Shown one piece after another: positions 1 through 10,346 of a DNA stretch of 64,000 nt. Position 1 is the stretch's first letter; each line of letters begins with the position of its first letter. The position numbers and the translations under genes were made by a program. The DNA lies in NCBI GenBank assembly GCA_022457155.1, contig JAJGOT010000275.1, positions 87,501-151,500 of the forward strand. Direction: 5' to 3'. The stretch is from Cladopsammia gracilis. Lineage: Eukaryota > Cnidaria > Anthozoa > Scleractinia > Dendrophylliidae. Under the pieces are notes generated by a model. The model was not told the DNA's origin. It worked only from the letters and a program-made list of their open reading frames with translations, and did no database searches.

Positions 1-935
1 ACCAATCTCGAGATTGTCAAATTTTTAAAAAAAATTATCTCGCGGTTTCCAAATGATCATCACATTTGTAGGCGTAGACCAAATTACATACAAAAATGGC
101 AACAAGAGCAGCTGAACGCACGCTAATCAAATCCTTCTTTCTCGCAATCGGCCAAAGCAACCCCCTCACTTTTTCACACACCATTTCAAATGGAATCAAA
201 CTACTATGAGATGAAACTGCATCCCCATCGCGCATCATTTTCTTTAGATATTAGCCAATTATGTCGATAGTATGTTTTTCACTGTATTTATAATCCCCAA
301 AACTTCATCCCTAAAAATTTCGAAAACGCTCTCATACATTTCTTTCAAACTTTGTCCAGTTGAAGCCCATGGTCTAATCAATTAGTCCACTAGCGGGTTT
401 TACAAAAATTTCTCTTGATCTAGAGAAACTCCGCAACTTGTGAATTTCAGAGGATCACCATTCCGTTGCCATGGAAACACCGATGTAAACAAATCCTATA
501 CTCCCATAAAGTTCAATGTATTGTGTGTTTGCATGCAAAGTGGCTTGTCTTTTTGTGCACTACAACAAAAGATATGGCCATTAAAATTGAAAGGGTGTGG
601 ACTTGAGAAATGGGTACGAGCCTCCTTAAATAGCTGTAATGCTCATTTTCGCGGGATATTTCCAGCTTCTTTCATTTATGAAATTATTTAAGCATGAATG
701 ATTTGAGAACGTTCACGGTACTGTGTGAAAGTACAACTTAAATTTGTTAACCGATAACGGGTATTGCAAGGAAGCCTGATTAAATGTTATTTTGTTGTTG
801 TTGTTCCAAATTTTTATCTGAACTATCTATGATTGTTGGCAAAACATCCAAGTGCTATCTCAACTGAAAGAAGCAGTGCTATAGGCGTAATAAGCTCCTG
901 TTTACGCAAGTACAATAACTTGTCTTTCACTACAT
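1..935. other. unassigned sequence
   Basis: Only short frames without recognisable motifs. No RNA gene or element boundary was seen. Confidence 0.5.
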
Positions 936-1379
936 AAGGTGTTTCCCTTCAGTTTCTGTGTAGCCGCACCGAACATTTCTGAGCGGTCGTTTAACCAACT
1001 TTCCTTTATTGAATTAGTAAGAAACTTACACAAAATATTGTACTTAGTTTGAAGTTTATAAAAGTGTAAAAAATTTGGAAATCGCATTTAACATTTCGGA
1101 GATAAATGAGAAAGATTGAAATCACCTGAGTCTAAATTTCGAGCGATTGCGATGGCATCTAGAAAAATCAAAACTATAACGATAAACTATGATATATGGC
1201 AAACAAAATATCTAAAAATTAGAAACTTTTGCCAAGCCGATTTTGAGTAAATCAGAAAAACATTTCGAACTTGTGATTTTGCATGTGTATGAGGACATCC
1301 ATAAGTTCCTCAATTAAGCTTATAAATTCTCAATCTTATATTTGCGCCAAAATGTGTGTTTAGTGTATGAGATGAAACT
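936..1379 (+). repeat. dispersed repeat, copy 1 (empty site)
   Basis: About 440 bp closely matching 7971-8483 over its whole length. It lacks the 73-bp insert found in the second copy at GAGCGATTGC (about 1141-1150). Confidence 0.85.
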
Positions 1380-1684
1380 TTGAAAGTTTGAAAGCGTTTC
1401 TCGTTTTAGATGTGGAGATTCGATTTTCTATAGAAAACCATAGTTTTTCTGACTGAATCCTTGATATTGTAGTTTTAGCATTTTATTACATATTTCAAAA
1501 ACCGCGAGATAGATTTTTTTTAAACTTTTATGGTCGTTTCTTTAAAATAATATGAACAACACTGTCTCGAAGTTTCATCTTGATTGAAATATTGCAACAT
1601 GGTCAAATAAAATAATAAGGTTCACCTAAATTGTGCTTTGATTGCACGGTTGAAGGCGCACAAAGACGCGTTAGTTAATTCAGG

Positions 1685-1712
1685 TACAATACAATACAAT
1701 ACAATACAATAA
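1685..1712 (-). repeat. ATACA-type pentanucleotide repeat
   Basis: About five units of TACAA. On the minus strand it forms the 3' tail of the LINE remnant at 1713-2221. Confidence 0.7.
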
Positions 1713-2098
1713 CTTTATTTATTATACATTGGTGTCACTAGCTCGATTTTGATTGGCTATAAGCACGCAGCTAATGATTGCTTGCTGTTTCTGCTACGTC
1801 ATACCTACAGACAATAGTTTTATGCATGCAGAAGTTACGTCATATCTACAGACAATAGTTTTATGCATGCAAAAGTGACGTAAGTTGTTTACTTACAAGT
1901 TGACTGCTGTGCATTGATCACTTTTTTGTGCGCGCTCTTGTCTTTACAAGTGCAGGTCAGGAATATGCATAATAAAACAATTTCCACGGAGTCCTTATTA
2001 CTAAAGAGTGGTCTTCTAAAGAGCCGTGTACATTAAACCTAGTAGAAAAAGTTAAGACTTAAAAATTACAAAACTTTTATAATAAGTGCTAAACTAGG

Positions 2099-2221
2099 TT
2101 AAGAAAATACTAATATACAATTAATAACAATAGCGGAATAAAAACTATTTAAAGTAGTGGCCTGCTTAGCCTCCGCTGACAGACTGTTCCATGAAGGTGA
2201 AGTGTAACGCATTTCTGCGTG
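2099..2221 (-). pseudogene. LINE polymerase C-terminal remnant
   Basis: The minus-strand frame contains YTSPSWNSLSAEAKQ followed by a stop at 2099-2101, matching the WNSL tail of LINE polymerases. The AT-rich stretch down to the ATACA pentamer tail at 1685-1710 is its probable 3' end. Confidence 0.5.
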
Positions 2222-3010
2222 TTAAGAATTATGCAAATCGCGTTGATTAACTTGACTTCTTTCTTTTCCCTACATTTCAAAATGCCGAGAGTGTCCAGTG
2301 CACGTCAAATGCGAATAAAAACCTGCTTTCAAATAAACGTCCTACTGAAATTTGTGAGAATGATAAAAATAACGTGGAACACAGCCATTACTTTTTTCCG
2401 CAAAACATGATGAGTGTTCATGAGTGTTCACGCATGAGGCATGTGAGAAACAAAACATCTCGATATTTTTCGCTTGCAAATTACACAGGACACGCAACAC
2501 ATGACACAGGACATTCATAACGAAATTAGGATGGCGCCGAGTCTCAGACGAACGCAACTAGAAGCCTCCGATCATAGCATATAGCAGAGATGAATCTATG
2601 AATTAAAGACATGTTCGTTAGAGAGCAAACAACTGACGGTCACTAATGATTTCAAGGGAAATCATTTCAAGGGAATGATTTTACGGGTAAAAGTGGGGCC
2701 TCCGTCTCCGTGGACCCTTCACAAGAAACAACACAAGTTCTGATATTCTGCTTTAGAGCATAAATTTTTAATAGCATGTTACAACAACGTTTTGATCATT
2801 AATAGCGGATTCCAATTCAAATTGCAGTGACAATAATGAATAATGGAATGGATTCATTCAGGAGCCCATCAATAGGAGCCTTTATCTCTACTGGTTGAGC
2901 CCGAGTAGATTCATTTTTGGAACGGCTTTTTCCCTCGAAAAGAATCGCATGTAACCGCGAACCGCGAGAAAAAATGGCCGACTTAGGGGGAAACCAAGAG
3001 CCAGTCCTTT

Positions 3011-3137
3011 CAACCTCGTTCCCAGGGTCTCTCATCTTCCCGGCCCCTGGAGCGAGAGAAGATCATGGAAGATCATGTTGGTCTCTCTTCTCTCGCTCCA
3101 GGAGGCGGGAAGATGAGAGACCCTGGGAACGAGGTTG
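3011..3137. mobile_element. 127-bp hairpin MITE with 9-bp target duplication
   Basis: Nearly the whole element folds back: arms begin CAACCTCGTTCCCAGGGTCT and are about 50-60 bp long. The flanks are CAGTCCTTT (3002-3010) and CAGTCCTTC (3138-3146). A fragment with the same GAGAGACCCTGG end motif occurs near 23756-23790. Confidence 0.8.
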
Positions 3138-3572
3138 CAGTCCTTCGACTGTTTTCCTTTTACCGTGTATTCATTTTCCCGATTTTACAATTTATCAAAG
3201 AAAACAAACCAGTTGCGTATCAATAATTCGGTAGCTGTTCCATTATTCAACATTGGCACTGCAATTACACGTTAATAATAGAAGCCGCTCAGTCCATCAA
3301 AACGCGATGATTATTATAACATATAACATGCCATTTCCCGGGATGCCATTCCAAACTTCTGCTCGGGAGCAGAACATCAGAACTTGTGTTGTTTGTTTAT
3401 TCTAAGATTTCCGGCTTTATTTAACATTGGCACTGCAGTTATACGTTAATAATAGAAGCAGCTTCCATCAAAACATAACATAACGTAACATACTATCTGT
3501 TACGTCATGTATCAATACAGTCGAACCTATCTTTACCTCTCCTTACCTTACTCCTTACCTCTCCTTACCTTA

Positions 3573-4135
3573 CAGTCGAACCTCTCTAATACGGACACCT
3601 CTCTATTACGGACAGTTTCCTATGTCCCGACAAAATTCTCACATATTTTCTTTAAAAAAGATCTCTATAATACGGACCCTCTCTAATACGGACAACAGAC
3701 ACTAAATCTCGGCCCCAGAGAGCAAATTCATATAAACTTAACCTCTTTATTACGGACACTCTGGTGATCAGGTGATGATAGTTTGAGTAAGTGATGCAAT
3801 TTCCTGTTTGTGGTTACAAACATATATCGAAAGACGTTTTCAGAATTGTACTTTATATTACTTTTTCACATGCAGCATTGCGTTGTAGTTCGTTTCGTTT
3901 TAAAACAGTGATTCGTCAGATTTGTATGCATTCAGTGTAGCTGAGAATTTTACAATATAGTACGCTACTGATAGACTTGAGTGTCTCAATGCTGAATATT
4001 AATCAATTTAAATGCAGTTAAAAGACGAGTGTGGGCCTGTTTTTAGTTACTGAACCAAAACTGCCAGTAGAGTATTAAAAGTGACATCATCGTGGTGACC
4101 TCTCTAATACGGACACCACTCTAATACGGATACTG
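3573..4135. mobile_element. pogo/Tigger-like non-autonomous element
   Basis: Starts CAGTCGAACCTCTCTAATAC and ends ACTG, flanked by TA on both sides (3571-3572, 4136-4137). Subterminal repeats of CTCTAATACGGACACC are seen. There is no transposase frame. Confidence 0.6.
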
Positions 4136-4137
4136 TA

Positions 4138-4283
4138 TCATATACCACGCAGCTCTTTACAACCTCTAATTTCATTGGACCTGTATATCACGCAGCTCTA
4201 TTGTTTTCAGGGCTAGGGTCCATTGTTGTGTTGTTTGTTTTATTGTTTTCTCAGCAAATCAGAGAAGACCTTGTAAGAACTGC
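4138..4283 (-). repeat. 140-bp dispersed repeat, copy 1 (inverted)
   Basis: Reverse complement of 7592-7747. Shared words are GTCCAATGAAATTAGAGG and GAAAACAATAGAGCTGC. It abuts the pogo-like element. Confidence 0.7.
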
Positions 4284-4753
4284 ACTGCAATTAATAATAA
4301 GAAAACAAACCAGCTGCGTATCAATAATTCGGTAGCTGTGTCATTATTCACTGACATTGGCACTGCAATTATATGTTATAATAGAAGCCGCTCAGTCCAT
4401 CAAAACGCGATGATTATTACAACATATAACATGCCATTCCCCGGGATGCCATTCCAAACTTCTGCTCGAGAGCAGAACATCAGAACTTGTGTTGTTTGTT
4501 TATTCTAAGATTTCCGGCTTTATTCAACATTGGCACTGCAATTATACGTTAATAATAGAAGCAGCTTCCATCAAAATATAATTATAACACGCCATTCCAA
4601 ACCTTATGCTCGGGAGCAGAACATCAGAACTTGTTTTGATTCCGAAACTGGCAGATCACATCAGATCGTAAATCAAATAACAATATATCTGTTCCGTCAT
4701 TTATCAATATTGCCACTGCAATTGATAATAGATTCCGCTGCTTTCAAGACATA

Positions 4754-6000
4754 AGGCGCGGTTATACGATACAACTTTTACCTGGGTAAATTCGAAATAA
4801 CAATAGCCGCGGCACGCTGAAATTTGAATTTACCTAGGTAAAGTTTTTATCTCCGTGTAACCGATTTTACCTAGGTAAAATTTACCTAGGTAAATTTTAT
4901 TTGCACGCCCTGAAAAACATTAGCGCCTTTGTAACACGGTACGCTTAAATTTGAATTTACCTAGGTAAATGGTTTTCTACGTGTAACCGATGTTACCTAG
5001 ATAAAATTTTAATGGTCACGCCATGGAAAACAATATAATTTTTCCTAGGTGAAAGTCGATTGGTTTTCCCAGGTAAACCAACCAATGAAATGTCGAGTTT
5101 TAACAGCGAGTATGTTTCTGCACGCTCTCGCTGTCGTGACGGCAACAACAGGGAAAACGTTAGTTAAAAAATTTTAAACTACCTCGCAATTATCCCAAAT
5201 TGTTTCAGGACTTTCAGTAATTTGTCTAATGTTTGGAAGTTGAATTCGCAAGGAAGGAGTTCGTATTCAAACAGAGAGAGGAAACCTCGAATTTGGTCAT
5301 TTGACGTTAATTGTTGTTTTGCAGAGAACGGCAAAGAAATGTACCAAAGAGTGTAACGCACGCGCAGAGCCTTTGTTCAACATTGGCACTGCAATTACAC
5401 GTTAATGATAGAAGCCGCTCAGTCCATCAAAACGCGATGATTATTATAACATATACTCATGCCATTCCCCGGGATGCCATTCCAAACTTCTGCTCGGGAG
5501 CAGAACATCAGAACTTGTGTTGTTTGTTTATTCTAAGATTTCCGGCTTTATTCAACATTGGCACTGCAATTCCATCAAAATATAATTATAACACGCCATT
5601 CCAAAACTTATGCTCGGGAGCAGAACATCAGAACTTGTTTTGATTCCGAAACTGGCAGATCACATCAGATCGTAAATCAAATAACAATATATCTGTTCCG
5701 TCATTTATCAATATTATCAATATTCCAATGTTTGGAAGTTGAATTCGCAAGGAAGGAGTTCATATTCAAACAGAGAGAGGAAACCTCGAATGTGGTCATT
5801 TGACGTTGTTGTTTTGCAGAGAACGGCAAAGAAATGTACCAAAGAGTGTAACGCATGTGCAGAGCCTTTGTTTTGCTAATTAAACTTATTGTTTTTTCCA
5901 CGTTCCCGTTCCCGTTCCCGTTCGCCGAAAAGCCTAGATAAACTGATTTTACCTAGGTAAATCACTTACCTAGGTAAAAGTGCTTCGTATAATCGCGGCT
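4754..6000. mobile_element. TIR element rich in TTACCTAGGTAA palindromes
   Basis: The left end AGGCGCGGTTATACGA and the inverted right end AGCCGCGATTATACGA continue into ACTTTTACCT. An ATA direct repeat flanks it (4751-4753, 6001-6003). At least eight TTTACCTAGGTAAA-type palindromes lie inside. A block copy (5374-5725) has inserted with a flanking 150-bp duplication (5225-5374 and 5726-5875). Confidence 0.65.
5903..5926 (+). repeat. GTTCCC microsatellite
   Basis: Four consecutive 6-bp units within the TIR element. Confidence 0.7.
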
Positions 6001-6521
6001 ATAATTATATTATGCTCGGCAGTAGAACATCAAAACTTGTGTTGTTTGTTATGTCCAGCACGGCCAGTATCCAACCAGGGCAGTGAGAAAGAAATATGTC
6101 GAACTTTAAGAACCCGCGCGTTAGGGAAGTACGAAGGCTGGGATCGATCCGGGGGATCGATCTTTGTTCTCTTACCAAGAAAATGAGGTGTCGCGTCTTT
6201 CCTCTTGCTATAACAAAGCGTTAAAAATTAAGAAACGTTTTGATAGTTTGTTTTGAGTAAATAGGCTTATTATTGTTCTGAGTAAATAGGCCGTTGTTAT
6301 GTCTCTTGGCTGTTCTGTTGTTCTGCTCCTGAGCAGGGGATTTGAAGCATGCATTTTCAGGTTTTTATACTTTTTTGAAGAAACTTTGTGGACTTACCTG
6401 ATGTATTAATGTTCTTACTTGGTTCCGAGGCTTAGTAAAACAAAGTTCAGGGATGAATAATTAATTTATTTTATTCCCCTAATTGCCCCGGAGGCAGATG
6501 AGAATTTTACAGCCATGCTCC

Positions 6522-7397
6522 TAGCCTGTTCCAGGCGTTCAGATGGTGGGGAAAGCGCGAATAGTTGGTGAAGGCGCGAAGAAAAGCGAGCGAAAAAATT
6601 GCAGGGAGGCTGGGGAGAGGAAGCGAATTTTTTCGCTCGCTCTGGTATATTAAGGCCTGGGTCAGTTACGGTACATCCAAAAACTAAGGGGGGGGGGGGG
6701 GGGGGGGTGGTCTATACCATAAAGTATGGTACATATTGATATGAAACTTGGCCAAAGGCTTAAACTTGATACAAAGGTTAATTTTGATAAGAAGTTGTCA
6801 CGAAAAGAGTCACGCAACTGATTAAGGTATCACATTTCCATGTTTTTCTTTAGGCTAAGTGCAGGAGAACTTAAACCACTCTGACTGACAAAATATCGTT
6901 TGGATATTTTTAAGTGCGCAAAGTCATACACGAAACTAACTGGAAGGCGTGTCCAGGTCACGTGACGATTGAAATGTCACGATTTTGCTGTCACGCAATA
7001 ACCAGAAAACAGTCATGCCGCGTAGGTGGACCACGTTTCCAGTTACATTTGAAAAGTACCTTAAAAGGGTAGAAATAATGCCACTTAAAACTCTCAGAAA
7101 ACACAATTTTTCCTTGTCTGCAAGAGCACTGAAGGAACAAACCGGAAGTAAAAGCTCAATTGGTCACGTGATAGGTTGCCATGGAAACATCAATGTCAAA
7201 AAGGACTGTTTCAACAAGTCGAATGTCGTTGCCAAGTCTCATACTTATGACACGTTTCCTTTTGAAGATAGACCACCCCCTTACTCTTTTTATAAAATAG
7301 GGGCAGACCCAGTCCTTAATATACCTGAGCGCTTTTCTTCGCGCCTTCCCCAACCTATTCGCGCTTTCCCCACTATCTGAACGCCTGGAACAGGCTA
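6522..7397. mobile_element. Mutator-like non-autonomous element, 9-bp TSD
   Basis: Inverted ends begin TAGCCTGTTCCAGGCGTTCA and extend at least 75 bp (further if a small insertion is allowed). A perfect 9-bp duplication CCATGCTCC flanks it at 6513-6521 and 7398-7406. It includes a poly-G run at about 6690-6707. The frame at 7015-7380 shows no transposase motif and runs into the right TIR, so it is probably not a gene. Confidence 0.85.
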
Positions 7398-7591
7398 CCA
7401 TGCTCCGTCACGTGTGACCAGTATTTTTGAAAATTTGAATGGATTTTTCAAGTTTACGCGTCGGTTTTGTAAATGCATTCCGAAATTCGGAATTCCCGTG
7501 AGAATTTTACCACATTTTCGAAAACAAAGAGCAACAAGATAATCTTCTATTAATTTCTTTTGTTCCATCCACCAGCATGGCCGGGGCAGTA

Positions 7592-7747
7592 CGCAGATCT
7601 TACAAGGTCTTCTCTACCTTGCTGAGAAAACAATAGAACAAACAACACAACAATGGCTAACAATAGACCCTAGACCTAAAAACAATAGAGCTGCACGATA
7701 TACAGGTCCAATGAAATTAGAGGCTGTAAAGAGCTGCGTGGTATCTG
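7592..7747 (+). repeat. 140-bp dispersed repeat, copy 2
   Basis: Same family as 4138-4283, 28612-28753 and 33635-33765. Confidence 0.7.
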
Positions 7748-7970
7748 GCATGGCCGCTGCGCTTTTGTCTTTAAAATCCTCAGGGAATGGTTGCAAACCA
7801 CCTATAAATAAGAGATAGACTTGAGGTACATTACTTTACTTGTGCAGTTGGTTCCCGGTAAACAAGTTGCAAGTTAATCCGAGGTAAGTGAATGAATTGA
7901 TCGAAGCTTAAACATCAGATACTCATTTTATTTGATCGTATCTTATCGAAGAAAAGTATCAAGACTTTGG

Positions 7971-8483
7971 AAGGTGTTTCCCTCCAGTTTCCATGCAGCC
8001 GCGCCGAACATTTTTGAGCGGCCATTTAACTAACTTTCCTTTATTGAATTAGTATGAAACTTACACAAAATGTTGTACTTAGTTTCAAGTTTAAAAGAGT
8101 GTAACAATTTTGTAAATCGCATTTAGTATTGCAGAGATAAACGAGAAAAATTGAAATCACTTGAGCCTAAATTCCGAGCGATTGCAGCCTGCGAACAGGC
8201 ACCTGGATCGGAGGGGCGCTATTTTCCGCCGTCTGACTGGAAGCCTGTCCGCAGGCTAGAGCAATTGCGATGCTATCTAGAAAAAGCAAACTATATCACA
8301 ATAAACTATGGCATATGGCAAACAAAATATATAAAAACTAGAAACGTTTGTTAAGCCGATTTTGAGTAAATTAGAAAAACATTTCGAACTTGTGATTTTG
8401 CATGCGTATGAGCGCATTCATAAAAGTTAATTTTTCAATCTCAAATTTACGTCAAAATGTGTGTTTAGTGTATGAGATGAAAC
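7971..8483 (+). repeat. dispersed repeat, copy 2 (carries an insertion)
   Basis: Direct copy of 936-1379 with many substitutions, interrupted by the foldback element at 8186-8258. Confidence 0.85.
8186..8258. mobile_element. 73-bp foldback MITE with 10-bp target duplication
   Basis: The ends AGCCTGCGAACAGGC and (inverted) AGCCTGCGGACAGGC differ at one base. The flanks GAGCGATTGC (8176-8185) and GAGCAATTGC (8259-8268) form a 10-bp duplication with one mismatch. The sequence at 936-1379 shows the uninterrupted site. TSD length suggests a Mutator-like origin. Confidence 0.8.
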
Positions 8484-9687
8484 TGAGATACCCAATAAAC
8501 ACAAAATAGTCAGCGATTTTTGCAGAATATCAGCGTTTGAATTTGGACAATAACAAAAATGACCGTTTTTAACGTCATAGCAAAACAACAAAAATCACGT
8601 TTTTGCCTTTAGTTTTTTTATTCAAATCATCGTGGCAAACCCAAAAGTAAACATTCACAGCAAAATTCAGTCCTAGTCCTAGCTTGGCAGTGAATTGTTT
8701 TGCTGTTATCCGTTGTTCGGGCCAAGCTACAGCCTCTCGTTCTAGTGCATACTGACCTTGCCTCGATTTTCAACATCACCTCCGCACTGCATGCTGGTAA
8801 ATAGCCACAATTTTGACAGCGTTCGTTCCTTTCCCGACACATTTCATATTTATAGTCCACAGCCACTCCGACCTACCACCGAAATTTCGCGCTTGTTGTA
8901 TTCTTCAGTGGTTGAAACTTCCAAAATATGCCGTGGTAGGTCGAGAAATTCATCCAGAGTCGAGTCCCAAGGCTACTTCGTTTCGTGGCGGCCATTTTTC
9001 CAGTTCAACGAGCAACGAGCCAAATTCGTAAACGAAGTACAACACCTAACTCGCTTCATTGAGAAAGTGGACTCTGAACTACCTTCAAGCTTAATGATGC
9101 TCATCAGGCAGCTACTAAAGATGAAAAATGGCTGTGAACTTACAAACAAAAATCGCAGATACACCATATTGGAGCCTTTATTGCAATTCAACGAAGCAAA
9201 ATGACAACGTTGGCGTTTCCAGTAAACTCGAGCCTTCAGTGCCTTAGAACAGCAGCGCTTTCGATGGTAACCCCAAATATGGAGTCACGAAATCCTATGG
9301 TTCGTTTATATGCAGAAAATCACTCAAAAACGTAAAAATTCTCAGGAGTCAATGCAAATCGCGTTCTTTCTTTTCCCTACAATTCAAAATGCCGAGAGTG
9401 TCCAGAAAAATATTGCATTGTCCGATGGTATAGTTTGATATTCAGTGGTTTGCAAAATTCGATTTGGGATTTTGTCTTATAGCATATTGGTTCCGTCAAC
9501 TGTCTTACATTCCTGATTATTTTTATGTAGACGCTGATAACCGGTTTAACAGGTTTCAGTAGCCGTCCCAGACTTTCACAGACTCTCGCAATAACACTTC
9601 GATTTGCATCTTGAGATATAGAAACAAGTAAATTAAAACTGTATATTCACACGTCTTCATCCCTTAATTTTCAGGTCTGTTATAAAA
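8484..9687. other. unassigned sequence upstream of the tyrosinase
   Basis: Holds a 148-codon frame (8758-9204, +) with no recognised domain and a small hairpin around CCGACCTACCAC/GTGGTAGGTCGAG. Sequence near 9349-9400 repeats 2232-2300. It may contain the tyrosinase promoter or a 5'UTR exon. Confidence 0.4.
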
Positions 9688-10251
9688 ATGAAAGGTAGCA
9701 TGCTTTTTTCACTGGGCTTGATGATGCTGTTATTAGCCCTATCTTGCGATGCAGGTACAGTGACCTTTTTAATTGTAATTCTTTATTAGAAAAATAACAG
9801 AAAAATAAATGTCAATTCCAAACATGTGAATGCCCACTTTCATGAAAGGTGGCTCCATATGGTTTTCTAACCGCTCGAGATCCGGGTACGAAAATGTTGC
9901 GAGTATTAATGTCAACAAGCCAAAGTCAACTGGCGGCTCAATGCGAGCTTGCGATTGGTGACAAAATAATTGAGGAAAACTTGTGTGATACACATATGTT
10001 GAATAAAATTGAATCTGGTGACCTGTAACTAAATGACTATCGTGAAAGTCAGAGTCGAAAGTTCACGCGTATGCTAAAAAAATCGATCCGTTGGCAAATT
10101 TCCATTCTATGATGTCAATGTTGATGAGAAAACCTAGAAAACTTGAGATTCAAAGATTTCTCGCGTTTCCTTGGTTGAAATTCCGTAACATTTGGCATAA
10201 AGATCAGAAAATATAGATCATAGCCAGAAAACGTACAATTGCAAAAAAATA

Positions 10252-10346
<95 letters not shown>

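Larger units (their letters stand above)
3197..5730 (+). repeat. three copies of a 330-440-bp local block
   Basis: Blocks at about 3197-3500, 4299-4740 and 5374-5725 share AACATTGGCACTGCAATTA, GAAGCCGCTCAGTCCATCAA and TGCTCGGGAGCAGAACATCA in the same order. Each copy is itself a two-part repeat. Confidence 0.8.

Noticed and set aside
6985..7380. 131-codon frame as a possible transposase
   Set aside because: Lies in the Mutator-like element but runs into the right TIR and shows no catalytic motif.
8758..9204. 148-codon frame upstream of the tyrosinase
   Set aside because: No domain, signal peptide or splice context, overlapping frames on the other strand, and a hairpin inside; not enough to call a gene.
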